Source: CAZNPH01 sp964574985 (lineage in GTDB: Bacteria; Bacteroidota; Bacteroidia; Bacteroidales; SM23-62). Taken from it: a DNA stretch of 64,000 bases. Location: assembly GCA_964574985.1 (NCBI GenBank), contig CAZNPH010000008.1, positions 1-64,000 on the forward strand, written 5' to 3'. Both the position numbers and the translations under genes were made by a program. This document shows, in pieces, positions 1 to 8,853 of this stretch (position 1 is the first letter of the stretch; each line of letters opens with the position of its first letter). The notes below the pieces were generated by a model. That model saw only the letters and a list, made by a program, of their open reading frames with translations, did no database searches and was not told the DNA's origin.

Positions 1-69
1 TCTCCGTTGTAACTAATTATAAATCAACAAACAAAGGGATTTTGGAAAAATAGAATTATTTCATACAAG

Positions 70-1542
70 ATGAGTAAAACCAATAATCCTGCTATTTCCA
101 GGCGTAATTTCCTGGAAAAAGCATCCGTTTCAGCTGCTTCATTGACCCTTATACCGGGATATGTAATGGGAGGTAAAGGCCACACGCCGCCAAGCGACAA
201 GCTTAATATTGCAGGTGTCGGGGTTGGCGGTGCAGGAGGCAATAATGTCCGGAACATGAGCGATGAAAATATTGTGGCCCTTTGCGATGTGGACTGGAAA
301 TATGCTGCAGAGACATTCATGGAGCATCCACGGGCAAAAAAATATAAGGACTTCCGCGAAATGCTGGAGGAAATGGATAAGCAGATTGATGCAGTGGTGA
401 TCGCAACACCGGACCATACCCATGCCGTAGTGGCTTCCATGGCCATGAAAATGGGCAAGCATGTTTTCGTACAAAAACCTTTGACCCATTCCGTCTATGA
501 ATCCCGCTACCTGACGGAACTGGCCAGGGAAACCGGTGTTGTCACCCAGATGGGCAACCAGGGGAATTCCGGTGAAGGCATCCGTAAGGTGTGTGAATGG
601 ATATGGGACGGTGCCATCGGGGAAGTAAAAGAAGTGCACTGCTGGACCAACCGCCCCATTTGGCCCCAGGGCCTCGAACGTCCCGGAGAAACACCTCCCG
701 TTCCGGATACACTGGATTGGGATCTGTTTCTGGGTCCGGCCCCGGAACGGCCTTACCATCCTGCCTATACACCATGGAACTGGCGTGCATGGTGGGACTT
801 CGGTACAGGAGCCCTGGGAGACATGGCATGCCATATCATTGATCCCGCATTCAAAGCACTCAAACTGAAGTATCCTTATGCCGTGGAGGCCGGTTCCACT
901 CCGGTCAATACGGAAAGTGCACCCTCGGCAGAAAGGGTTACATACTATTTCCCATCCAGGGACAACCTGCCTTCCGTTGCCATGCCCCCGGTTGTTTTGC
1001 GTTGGTATGACGGCGGACTGATGCCTGAGAGACCGGTGGAATTGCCGGCCGGCAAGATCATGGGTGACTGGGGGGGAGGAACATTGTTCGTTGGCAGCAA
1101 GGGAAAACTCATCTGCAGTACTTATGCACGGGATCCTTACCTGCTGGGTGTGGAAGAATATGAACCTCCGAAAGTACTGAGAAGGATCGAAGGAGGATCC
1201 AGGGGGCACGGACTGGATTTTGTGAGGGCATGCAAGGAGAGCCCGGGGGACCGAGTAGCCCCTGGTTCCAGTTTTGAATACGCAGGTCCCTTCAATGAAA
1301 CCGTTGTGATGGGCAATCTTGCGGTAAGGCTTCAGGACCTGAAGCGCAGACTTGAATGGGATGGGGAAAACATGCAAATTACCAACATCGATGATTCGGA
1401 TGTGATCAATGTGTTGAAAGAAGAAAGATTCAGTATCAAAGACGGTCATCCTACTTTTGATAATCAATATGCCACGATCAATGCAGCCGATGCGGCAAGG
1501 GAATATATTCGACACAGTTACCGCAAGGGCTGGAGCCTGTAA
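70..1542 (+). CDS. Tat-exported Gfo/Idh/MocA family oxidoreductase
   Basis: A 490-residue NAD(P)-dependent oxidoreductase of the Gfo/Idh/MocA family, which oxidises or reduces sugar hydroxyls. The N-terminus carries a twin-arginine leader (SRRNFL, residues 10-15, then a short hydrophobic stretch), so a folded, cofactor-loaded enzyme is probably exported. The Rossmann fold begins near residue 45 with the glycine-rich GVGVGGAGG (49-57). Lys136 in VQKPLTH is the family's catalytic lysine, and GDMACHIID (250-258) supplies the expected active-site His255. It is first of four co-directional genes, 18 bases ahead of a GH5 gene. Substrate is unknown. The neighbours suggest a glycoside or free sugar rather than inositol. 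Family assignment is firm; substrate and direction of reaction are inference. Confidence 0.93.
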   Translation: MSKTNNPAISRRNFLEKASVSAASLTLIPGYVMGGKGHTPPSDKLNIAGVGVGGAGGNNVRNMSDENIVALCDVDWKYAAETFMEHPRAKKYKDFREMLEEMDKQIDAVVIATPDHTHAVVASMAMKMGKHVFVQKPLTHSVYESRYLTELARETGVVTQMGNQGNSGEGIRKVCEWIWDGAIGEVKEVHCWTNRPIWPQGLERPGETPPVPDTLDWDLFLGPAPERPYHPAYTPWNWRAWWDFGTGALGDMACHIIDPAFKALKLKYPYAVEAGSTPVNTESAPSAERVTYYFPSRDNLPSVAMPPVVLRWYDGGLMPERPVELPAGKIMGDWGGGTLFVGSKGKLICSTYARDPYLLGVEEYEPPKVLRRIEGGSRGHGLDFVRACKESPGDRVAPGSSFEYAGPFNETVVMGNLAVRLQDLKRRLEWDGENMQITNIDDSDVINVLKEERFSIKDGHPTFDNQYATINAADAAREYIRHSYRKGWSL

Positions 1543-1560
1543 TGGTTTTTTGTTACCGAA

Positions 1561-2709
1561 ATGAACAGAAGAGATTTCGTGACCAAAGCCGGCATGGCAT
1601 GTTCACTGATCGGATTATCCCCGTCACAGTTTTTTTCAGCCGGAAACCTGAAAGCATCAGGATCAAAACTTCCCTGTTGGAGAGGTTTCAACCTGCTTGA
1701 TTACTTTTCTCCGAGACCGCGAAGATCGAATGCCGGAAAAGTAAAAGACGATCACCTGAAATGGATGCGCGACTGGGGATTTGATTTTATCCGGCTCCCC
1801 ATGGCATATCCAAGGTTTTTGAATATAGATTATTCCAAAACCATCACTCCGGAGGATGTATATAAGATCAATACGGCTGAAGTTGACCGTGTTGAAGACA
1901 TTGTACAGCGTGCCAACAAACATGGTCTTCATGTGAGCCTGAACCTGCACCGTGCGCCGGGCTATTGCGTAAATGCAGGTTTTCATGAACCCTTTAACCT
2001 CTGGCTTGACCGGAAAGCACAGGATGCTTTTGTCTTCCATTGGGAAATATGGGCAAAGCGCTTCCGGGATTACTCGCCGGAACAGATTAGTTTTGACCTG
2101 GTAAACGAACCCGGCATGCGCGAAGACATGAATGACCAACACTCCGAAAGAAAACCCGTGCCGGGTGATATTTATCGAAAGCTTGCCAAAAGAACCTTGA
2201 ATGCCATTCGCAAATACAATCCGGAGCGTCACGTGATTGCTGACGGGAACAATACGGGCAGGGATGTGATCCCCGGAATAACCGATCTGGATATTGCCCA
2301 AAGCTGCCGGGGATATTTTCCGCATTACATTTCGCATTACAAAGCACCATGGACATTTGAAAATCCCGGCAATTTGCCAGATCCAAAGTGGCCGGGTCAA
2401 ATGGGCGGAAAATATTACAGTCGTGAAGACCTGGAAAAATTCTACGCACCCTGGATCAAACTCGCCGAACAAGGGATTGGCGTGCACTGTGGTGAATGTG
2501 GCTGCTGGAACAAAACGCCCCACCATGTATTCCTCTCCTGGTTCGGGGATGTTTTAAGCATCCTCACCGGTCATAACATCGGGTATGCCTTATGGAATTT
2601 TATCGGCGATTTCGGGATACTGGACTCAGGCAGGAAAGATGCCGAATACACTGACTGGCATGGTCATAAGCTGGATGTAAAGCTATTAAGGATGATGCAA
2701 AAATATTGA
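1561..2709 (+). CDS. Tat-exported glycoside hydrolase family 5 (cellulase-like)
   Basis: A 382-residue GH5-type (beta/alpha)8 glycosidase. The leader MNRRDFVTKAG is a twin-arginine signal followed by a hydrophobic stretch to about residue 27. WRGFNLLDYF (40-49) is the usual GH5 opening. The acid/base lies in FDLVNEPG (Glu183) and the nucleophile in GVHCGECGCWN (Glu312), with NLHRAPGY (128-135) and the ALWNF strand (343-347) also typical. The family acts on beta-1,4-glucans, mannans and other beta-glycosides; the exact substrate cannot be read. It sits between an oxidoreductase and a TIM-barrel isomerase that are also exported, so it may act on the same glycan in the periplasm. The subfamily is not determined. 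Confidence 0.9.
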   Translation: MNRRDFVTKAGMACSLIGLSPSQFFSAGNLKASGSKLPCWRGFNLLDYFSPRPRRSNAGKVKDDHLKWMRDWGFDFIRLPMAYPRFLNIDYSKTITPEDVYKINTAEVDRVEDIVQRANKHGLHVSLNLHRAPGYCVNAGFHEPFNLWLDRKAQDAFVFHWEIWAKRFRDYSPEQISFDLVNEPGMREDMNDQHSERKPVPGDIYRKLAKRTLNAIRKYNPERHVIADGNNTGRDVIPGITDLDIAQSCRGYFPHYISHYKAPWTFENPGNLPDPKWPGQMGGKYYSREDLEKFYAPWIKLAEQGIGVHCGECGCWNKTPHHVFLSWFGDVLSILTGHNIGYALWNFIGDFGILDSGRKDAEYTDWHGHKLDVKLLRMMQKY

Positions 2710-2733
2710 AAGAAAGAAAGAAATATCTGACTC

Positions 2734-3687
2734 ATGAAACGCAGGAAATTTGTACGAAATTTAAGCGGTTTAGCGGCCGGCAGCCTGATCATTCCCGGCA
2801 TGTCCCCACTTGGTTCCTGTTCCGGGAATAAGCTTTTCTTCGACATCAGTCTGGCCGAGTGGTCAGTTCGCAAGCTGATCCGTTCAGGGAAGATCACCAA
2901 TCTGGAATTTCCGCAACTGGCCCGGGACCGGTTCGGCATCCATGCAGTGGAATATGTCAGCGGATTCTTTCAGGACAGGGTGAATGACCGGCAATACCTC
3001 GATGAACTCAAAAAACGTTCTGAAGATGTGAATGTTAAGAATGTATTGATCATGGTGGATATGTGGGGACCGGAAGGAACCCTGGCCAGTCCGGATAAAA
3101 AGAAAAGAAAGAATGCGGCGCTGAACCACAGGCCATGGGTGGATGCGGCAAAATACCTGGGATGTCATTCCATACGTGTCAATGCAAGCGGCTATGACCG
3201 GGAGCATTATCAGGAACAATACCTGCTGGCGAGGGATAATTTTGCTGACGGACTTTCATACCTGATTGAATACGGAAAGCAGGAAAAGATCAACATCCTG
3301 GTGGAAAACCATGGGGGGCTTTCCTCCAACGCCCGGTGGCTGGTTGAGGTCATGGAACTCGTCAACAGCCCCTGGTGCGGAACCCTGCCTGATCTGGGCA
3401 ATTTCACCATCGACAGGGACAGAAACATCCGGTATGATCCGGTAAAAGGGCTGAAAGAATTAATGCCCTATGCAAAAGGCATCAGCGCCAAGACCCAGGA
3501 TTTCGATGAAAATTGTCACGAAACCACCATACCGTATCCGGAACAAATAAAAGTAATCTGGGATTTTGGTTATCATGGCCATATTGGTATTGAATGGGGT
3601 GGGGGCCGCTCGGACCTCAGACCGGATGAAGGCATCAGATGTACAAAAGAAATGCTGATCCGGCTTGGAACAGAAAAGAACCGTTAA
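2734..3687 (+). CDS. Exported sugar isomerase/epimerase-like TIM-barrel protein
   Basis: A 317-residue member of the xylose-isomerase-like TIM-barrel family. The N-terminus MKRRKFVRNLSG is a twin-arginine-type leader, with a hydrophobic stretch ending at GSCSG near residue 30; the Cys there could be a lipobox. Metal-ligand motifs of the family are visible: VENHGG, LPDLGNF and IGIEWGG near the C-terminus. In Bacteroides such proteins pair with Gfo/Idh/MocA oxidoreductases and act on oxidised (3-keto) sugars or as epimerases. It lies 24 bases after the GH5 gene and 16 bases before a second oxidoreductase, consistent with an operon. Family is clear; the precise reaction is not. Confidence 0.87.
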   Translation: MKRRKFVRNLSGLAAGSLIIPGMSPLGSCSGNKLFFDISLAEWSVRKLIRSGKITNLEFPQLARDRFGIHAVEYVSGFFQDRVNDRQYLDELKKRSEDVNVKNVLIMVDMWGPEGTLASPDKKKRKNAALNHRPWVDAAKYLGCHSIRVNASGYDREHYQEQYLLARDNFADGLSYLIEYGKQEKINILVENHGGLSSNARWLVEVMELVNSPWCGTLPDLGNFTIDRDRNIRYDPVKGLKELMPYAKGISAKTQDFDENCHETTIPYPEQIKVIWDFGYHGHIGIEWGGGRSDLRPDEGIRCTKEMLIRLGTEKNR

Positions 3688-3703
3688 TAGAAAATCAATT
3701 GAT

Positions 3704-4960
3704 ATGGATAACAGAAGACGTGAATTTCTCAGGCGCCTGTCCGTGCTGACAGGCTCATCGATTGTTCTTGCACATGCACCATGGATTGCAAAACTCAAAG
3801 GAAGCCCTTCCGCCAAAATATCCCCCATTGACAAAGTCAGGCTGGGGGTGATCGGGGTTGGAAACCGCGGCAGAAAATTGCTTTTGCACCTGAAACAAAT
3901 GCCGGAAGTTGATATTGCAGCCGTATGCGATATCTACGAACCCCATTATGAACGAGCCATTGAATTATCTGACGGAAAAGCAAAAGCGTTCTCTGATTAT
4001 CGCGAACTGCTGGAAATGAACGATCTTGATGGGGTATTGATTGCAACTCCCGTTTACCTTCATGCCCGGATGACCAATGACGCCCTCAGGTCAGGTAAAC
4101 ATGTATTGTGTGAAAAAGCCATGGGCATGACCGTTGAAGAGTGCAGGAGCATGGTGGAAACACACCGGGAAACCGGCAACAACCTGTTGATCGGTCATCA
4201 GCGGATGTTCGACATCGGTTATCTGGAAGCGCTGAAAAGAATGAGGCAGGGAGATTTCGGCCCCATGACCCATGTCAAATCCCACTGGTATGTCAACAAC
4301 AGCTGGAGAAGAGATGTTCCCGAAGAGTTGAACGAATTCCTGAACTGGCGCATCATCGAAAAATACTCGCTCGGACTGATGACCGAGCTCGCGTGTCATA
4401 TTACGCAGGTAGTTAACTGGTTCAAGGATTCAGTGCCCGAGAAGGTCTGTGGAAGCGGAAGCATTGTATACTGGAAAGACGGGCGGGATACATATGATAA
4501 TGTCAATGTGGTTTACCGGTATCCTGACGGGACCAATTTCACTTTCAATTCCAACATGAGCAACTGGCACTACGGACTGGAACAGCAGTTGATGGGCCCC
4601 CAGTACTCGCTGGAGTTGCAACAGGGAAGATACTTTGCACAAAACCCACCGCCCGCACCGGGCATTTTACAGCTGATCACCGATATAGAGGACAGTGTTT
4701 TTCAGACCCTGCCCCTCGGCGGCGCCAGCTGGGTCATCAATACCGGAAGCGAACAAAAAGGAAAATATTTTGTCGATGAATATCCCAAGCCCGATGCGAC
4801 TTCTCTGGAACTGGAAGCATTTGTTCAGTCGATCAGGGACGGAAAACAGACCCCCGGAGTACTTGAACAGGGATATTACGGGAGTGTGGCTGCCATTCTC
4901 GGACATATGGCCATGAAGAAAGAATCCACGGTACGGTTTGAAAAAGAGATCATGCTGTGA
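3704..4960 (+). CDS. Tat-exported Gfo/Idh/MocA family oxidoreductase (second)
   Basis: A 418-residue Gfo/Idh/MocA oxidoreductase, paralogous to the one at 70-1542 but divergent. The ATG at 3704 is chosen because it begins the twin-arginine leader (RRREFLRRL, residues 4-12). An upstream in-frame TTG at 3665 would overlap the previous gene and bury the leader. The dinucleotide-binding motif is GVIGVGNRG (48-56). The catalytic CEKAMGMT holds Lys138, and ELACHITQVVNW (228-239) gives His232. It is last in the four-gene cassette and converges on the response regulator with a 30-base gap that has no evident terminator. Two oxidoreductases in one exported cassette suggest an oxidation plus a reduction step, or two substrates; this is inference. 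Confidence 0.92.
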   Translation: MDNRRREFLRRLSVLTGSSIVLAHAPWIAKLKGSPSAKISPIDKVRLGVIGVGNRGRKLLLHLKQMPEVDIAAVCDIYEPHYERAIELSDGKAKAFSDYRELLEMNDLDGVLIATPVYLHARMTNDALRSGKHVLCEKAMGMTVEECRSMVETHRETGNNLLIGHQRMFDIGYLEALKRMRQGDFGPMTHVKSHWYVNNSWRRDVPEELNEFLNWRIIEKYSLGLMTELACHITQVVNWFKDSVPEKVCGSGSIVYWKDGRDTYDNVNVVYRYPDGTNFTFNSNMSNWHYGLEQQLMGPQYSLELQQGRYFAQNPPPAPGILQLITDIEDSVFQTLPLGGASWVINTGSEQKGKYFVDEYPKPDATSLELEAFVQSIRDGKQTPGVLEQGYYGSVAAILGHMAMKKESTVRFEKEIML

Positions 4961-4990
4961 TAAACGGAAAGATTTGACGGGCACAGATGA

Positions 4991-5653
4991 TCAGCATCCC
5001 TTGACAAGTTTGTTCCTGAAAGCATAGATCACCAGATTGACCGTGTTGATTGATCCGGTTTTCTGGAACAGGTTGCTCTTGTGCTTCTCAACCGTCTTCG
5101 GACTGATAAAAAGATTTTCGCCGATCTGTGCGTTGCTGTATCCCTTGCATAAGAGCTGCAGGATTTCCATTTCCCTTCCGGTAAATTTATCGCTGACCGT
5201 CTGGGAATTGCTGATTGTCTCTTTCACCGGATTGCGAAGGCTCCGGTAAAGGTAACCAAGCACTTCATCCGAAAAATATACACCGCCTCTGTATACTTTT
5301 CTGATGGCGGATTCCAGTTCATCCGTCTCAGAATGCTTGAGCATGTATCCCTGGGCACCCAGACTGATCATCTGATCAATATACTCTTCGTTCATGAAAT
5401 TCGTAAGCGCGATGATCTTTAAGCCGGAATACTTCTTAAGGGCATGATTTGTGGTTTCAATGCCATTCATGACAGGCATCTGAATATCCATCAGAACGAT
5501 ATCCGGGACTTCTTCTTCAAGTTGTTTCAGGAATTGTTCCCCGTTCTCAGCTTCATGTATGTTGCCGGCAAAAGGGAAACGCTTCAAAAGAAGTTTCAAT
5601 CCGTCCCTGTATATTTTATGATCATCGACAACCGACAGCGAAAGCTTTTTCAT
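4991..5653 (-). CDS. NarL/FixJ-type response regulator
   Basis: A 220-residue two-domain response regulator. The receiver domain (about 1-125) has the acidic pair Asp10-Asp11, the phosphoacceptor Asp56 in VLMDIQMP, and the switch residues Thr85 (ALTNF) and Lys105 (MLKHSE). A LuxR-type helix-turn-helix follows (about 155-215: FTGREMEILQLLCKG, then ISPKTVEKHKSNLF). No histidine kinase lies next to it, so it is an orphan here. It is downstream of and co-directional with the V-ATPase operon, but has its own -7 element at 5682-5689. Targets cannot be inferred. Family assignment is firm. Confidence 0.93.
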   Translation of the reverse strand: MKKLSLSVVDDHKIYRDGLKLLLKRFPFAGNIHEAENGEQFLKQLEEEVPDIVLMDIQMPVMNGIETTNHALKKYSGLKIIALTNFMNEEYIDQMISLGAQGYMLKHSETDELESAIRKVYRGGVYFSDEVLGYLYRSLRNPVKETISNSQTVSDKFTGREMEILQLLCKGYSNAQIGENLFISPKTVEKHKSNLFQKTGSINTVNLVIYAFRNKLVKGC

Positions 5654-5681
5654 AAGCTTTTCCCCACTTTGTTTTAAAAAA

Positions 5682-5689
5682 CAAAAATA
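5682..5689 (-). promoter_or_regulatory. Bacteroidota -7 element of the response regulator gene
   Basis: TATTTTTG on the minus strand matches the TAnnTTTG consensus of the primary sigma factor of this phylum, 28 bases before the start codon. No clear -33 TTTG was found at the usual spacing. Confidence 0.5.
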
Positions 5690-5728
5690 GGGAATCGGAT
5701 CCGAAGGGAAAAAAGAAATATTCCGGGA

Positions 5729-6199
5729 TCAGATCGACGTACTGATCAGGAATGTAGCAGCAAAAGCTATGATGGCATACAATTCGGGAAAAACAGCCAG
5801 GATCATGGTGTTGCCGAAAACGTCATTTCCCGAACCGATGGCGGCAATCCCGTTTGAGGTTACCCCGCCCTGCTGCAATGCTGAAAACAAGCCTACGAAT
5901 CCCAGGGCGAATCCGGCGGCCAGTATGGCCACACCCTGGAACATATCCAGGACCATGGTGCCGTTTTCCATGAATTCGCCCAGCTTGTTATTGATGACAA
6001 AGAAACCGGCGAATCCATAGAGCCCCTGAGTGCCGGGTAAAGCCGTCAGCAGCATGTAGCTTCCGAAGGCATCTGGATTTTTCTTCATGGCCCCGATTGT
6101 TGCATTTCCCCCCATGGACACACCATATGCGCTTCCTATTCCACAAAGGGCTAGCATAAGGCCTAGTCCTGTATACGCTAAAATTACCGCAGTTGTCAT
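5729..6199 (-). CDS. atpK: V-type ATP synthase subunit K (rotor proteolipid)
   Basis: A 156-residue membrane rotor subunit made of two fused helical hairpins (four transmembrane helices), as in other V-type K subunits. The ion-carrying carboxylate is Glu139 (VFPELYAI). The first hairpin carries PGTQGLYG with Thr57 and Gln58, and the second carries Gln110 (SALQQGG). These match the side-chain Na+ ligands described for Enterococcus hirae NtpK (Thr64, Gln65, Gln110, Glu139), so a Na+-coupled rotor is plausible. It is the last gene of the V-ATPase operon, 24 bases after subunit I. The symbol follows common usage for V-type operons. Confidence 0.95.
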   Translation of the reverse strand: MTTAVILAYTGLGLMLALCGIGSAYGVSMGGNATIGAMKKNPDAFGSYMLLTALPGTQGLYGFAGFFVINNKLGEFMENGTMVLDMFQGVAILAAGFALGFVGLFSALQQGGVTSNGIAAIGSGNDVFGNTMILAVFPELYAIIAFAATFLISTSI

Positions 6200-6223
6200 A
6201 AACTTACATTTTAATGATGAACA

Positions 6224-8224
6224 CTATTTGGAAAATGGTTTATATTCTTTTCCTCCGCCCCTGAATCCGGCATTTTTATAAAATTCAACGAAAATCAAAC
6301 GCATGGGGTGGATAAATGCGCCCAGCGTTGCCAGAAAAATATTGATGGAATGTCCGAACAACAACAATATCAGGAACAACAGCCATCCAATATAGGGTAC
6401 GCCCAGCAGCTGGGAAGAAATATCGTTGAACACGAAACCCAGAATGGCTGATGATATCCCCAGGGCAAAAAGACGAATGTATGACAGAATATCCTGAAAA
6501 ACCCCGGTAACCACTGAATAGGCGTCCCAGATGGCATTTAACGGCCGCATGAATACATTCGAATCCGGGTTATTGAAAAACACGATCAATCCACCCGATA
6601 CAATCAGGAATATGTTGAATACGGGACGGTTTTTTTCAAGATCCAGCATTCCATAATTATCTCCTCCCATAAAAAACACAAGGCTCACGATCAGCAAAAC
6701 CCAGCCCATGGTGGAAAAACCGTACTTGAGCCCTTTCCGTTTTATAATGTTGAAGACCAGCAGGATCTTTCCAAAAATGATCTGTGCGCCCCCGATGATC
6801 ATAGACAAATAAAACATGTGCAGGGGATTCTGCATCAGATGGCGAAAAGAATCCAGCCACTCAATATCCGGTTCGGTGTATTTCAGTATCTCGAACCTGT
6901 AATTGCTGAGGGGCTTCTCACCGATCGTTTTTCTCACCGCTTCCAGAAAATCATTCCTGGCTTCAAAATGAACACCCTGCAGTTGCTGCAACTGATCCAT
7001 GACGGTTGAGGGCAAATTTTCCCCTCCCAGAAAGGCCAGGGTCTGACCGGTAATTGTATATCCGGTATCGATCAGATTGATGCCGAAAAAGGTTCCCGAT
7101 AAAGCCCCGAAGATCACCGTACCGAGTCCGAGGAACTGGGCAAGGGTCAGTATGGGCTTCATCTTGCGGTCAACTTTCCTTTTGAGCAAAGCGGCGGCAA
7201 CCACGAATATCAGTCCGTATCCTGCATCACCCAGGCAAAAACCGAAAAAAAGCATGAAGAAAGGTGCGAAGAATGGGGTAAGGTCCAGCTCCTTGTAATT
7301 GGGCAGGTCAAACAACCGGCCGATGGGTTCAAACAAATGGGTGAACTTATCATTTTCCAGAAGAATGGGGGGGTATTCGTCTTTATCGGGCTCAGTGGAA
7401 ATATAATAGGCTTCGCTTTGATCAAGGAATTCCAGCAATTTTTTTTCCCTGGGTTCGGGCACCCATCCTTCCAGAAGTTTCAACGTGCCTTCTGCCTGGT
7501 CTTCCGTATCGATAAGGGTTGACCTGTATTCAATTTCGTCCACAAGTTCTTTTTTACCCCGCGTGAGTATGGGGATGGACCTGCGGGCATGATCATCATA
7601 GGCTTCAGAAATTTCCCGGTTCCGTTGTTCAAGTCCTTTTAGTTCTTTCTTCAGTTCAGAAAGGGAACGTTCGGCAACGGGCTCGGGTTCGGCATCTATT
7701 TCGATTTCCTGGCCTGCCGGCGCGATCACCACAAAATAAATTTGTCCCTTGAAGTGGTTGATGATCTCGATATCATACTGGTCTCTCCACTCATCCTCAA
7801 AACGCTTTGCAGGGCAGGAGAACAAATGCAGTTCATACCCTTCCTGTTTCAGTTTCTCGATATCGTCTTTCCTGTAATCGCCCCATGGCCGCAATTTAAC
7901 CAGTTCCTTGCGGAGTGTGCTTTCCTTCTGCTCATTCTCTTCTTCCTCTTTCTGCAGGGTGTCCAGTTCTTCCAGTATCTCTCCGGGCGAACGGTCCCCG
8001 GGGGTTTTGCTTTCGTCATCTTTCTCAACATCTCTTCTGTTGAGAAAGCGGATAGTCTCGTCATAACGCCTGATCCTTTCAAACTGATCCTGCAGCTGAA
8101 CTTGTTTTTCCTCACTTTTCTTTTCAGCGATATGCACCACCCCCAACTCCCTGAGTTTATCAAGAAACCCCTGATAGTCATTATGATACACCAGGAAAGA
8201 ATATTTCTTCATGGGTGTTATCAT
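6224..8224 (-). CDS. atpI: V-type ATP synthase subunit I (stator, ion half-channels)
   Basis: A 666-residue homologue of the a-type stator subunit. The N-terminal half (about 1-330) is hydrophilic with a strongly charged coiled coil near 60-115. The C-terminal half holds several transmembrane helices. The essential channel arginine lies in SYIRLFALG (Arg584), and a second conserved arginine in GAFIHPMRL (Arg642), equivalent to the two arginines of other V-type I subunits. The start codon overlaps the stop of subunit D by four bases, indicating translational coupling. With subunit K it forms the ion path. Confidence 0.95.
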   Translation of the reverse strand: MITPMKKYSFLVYHNDYQGFLDKLRELGVVHIAEKKSEEKQVQLQDQFERIRRYDETIRFLNRRDVEKDDESKTPGDRSPGEILEELDTLQKEEEENEQKESTLRKELVKLRPWGDYRKDDIEKLKQEGYELHLFSCPAKRFEDEWRDQYDIEIINHFKGQIYFVVIAPAGQEIEIDAEPEPVAERSLSELKKELKGLEQRNREISEAYDDHARRSIPILTRGKKELVDEIEYRSTLIDTEDQAEGTLKLLEGWVPEPREKKLLEFLDQSEAYYISTEPDKDEYPPILLENDKFTHLFEPIGRLFDLPNYKELDLTPFFAPFFMLFFGFCLGDAGYGLIFVVAAALLKRKVDRKMKPILTLAQFLGLGTVIFGALSGTFFGINLIDTGYTITGQTLAFLGGENLPSTVMDQLQQLQGVHFEARNDFLEAVRKTIGEKPLSNYRFEILKYTEPDIEWLDSFRHLMQNPLHMFYLSMIIGGAQIIFGKILLVFNIIKRKGLKYGFSTMGWVLLIVSLVFFMGGDNYGMLDLEKNRPVFNIFLIVSGGLIVFFNNPDSNVFMRPLNAIWDAYSVVTGVFQDILSYIRLFALGISSAILGFVFNDISSQLLGVPYIGWLLFLILLLFGHSINIFLATLGAFIHPMRLIFVEFYKNAGFRGGGKEYKPFSK

Positions 8225-8829
8225 GCGACCTCCTTCATATGTTGTTCCTGTTGGCGGTTTTTAACGATCTTCTGGGCGGCTTTGGAAAGATTCTCATTGT
8301 CCTCAAGAAAACGCTTGATCTTAAGGATTGCATCCTGGTAAGCGGGTATCTGTACTTTTTCATACAGATTTACTTTCTGGGTCGTCTTTTTCCGGGCATG
8401 ATCAAGCAACTCCATTTTGCGTTGGAAAAACTCCCGCTCAATGGCAATCCGTGACAGTTTCTTCAGGATTTCAATTCCATCCAGGAACCATTTGGGCCTG
8501 GCGAATATACTGAATTTCTTTGTGCTATATGTAATTTCTTTCAATACCGGTGTTTTTACCCCGGCGATCTTCTTGATCTCCAGGTCTACATCCTCAACTT
8601 CCACCAGGCCAGGATCAAATTCGCCCCATATCCTGAAACTCTCTTCATAGGATTTAATGGTCTTTTTTAATTCCTTATCCAGCTGTTCTGCCTTGTCCTT
8701 GGCCCGCTTTACTTCCACACGGAGGGCCGATTCCTTGTTTTTCAGTGTAGGAAGGGCTTTCTCCCGGATGTCAAGCTGCTTTTTCAGCCTTTGCATGGCT
8801 GTTTTATTATACTGGAACTTGATCGCCAT
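8221..8829 (-). CDS. atpD: V-type ATP synthase subunit D (central shaft)
   Basis: A 202-residue, mostly alpha-helical and highly charged protein matching the V-type central-shaft subunit D, which turns inside the A3B3 head. The opening AIKFQYNKTAMQRLKKQL and the long N- and C-terminal coiled-coil stretches are typical. It lies 24 bases after subunit B and overlaps subunit I by four bases. The usual partner of D in the shaft, subunit F, is not in this operon. Confidence 0.93.
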   Translation of the reverse strand: MAIKFQYNKTAMQRLKKQLDIREKALPTLKNKESALRVEVKRAKDKAEQLDKELKKTIKSYEESFRIWGEFDPGLVEVEDVDLEIKKIAGVKTPVLKEITYSTKKFSIFARPKWFLDGIEILKKLSRIAIEREFFQRKMELLDHARKKTTQKVNLYEKVQIPAYQDAILKIKRFLEDNENLSKAAQKIVKNRQQEQHMKEVA

Positions 8830-8853
8830 TTATTCTATAATCTTTGGATTTGA

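Noticed and set aside
139..1515. 458-codon minus-strand open frame opposite the first oxidoreductase
   Set aside because: It is the antisense shadow of a well-supported gene; its translation has no domain and a random look.
5695..5704. Ten-base palindrome TCGGATCCGA between atpK and the response regulator gene
   Set aside because: Too short and without a T tract to call a terminator; could be an operator but nothing supports it.
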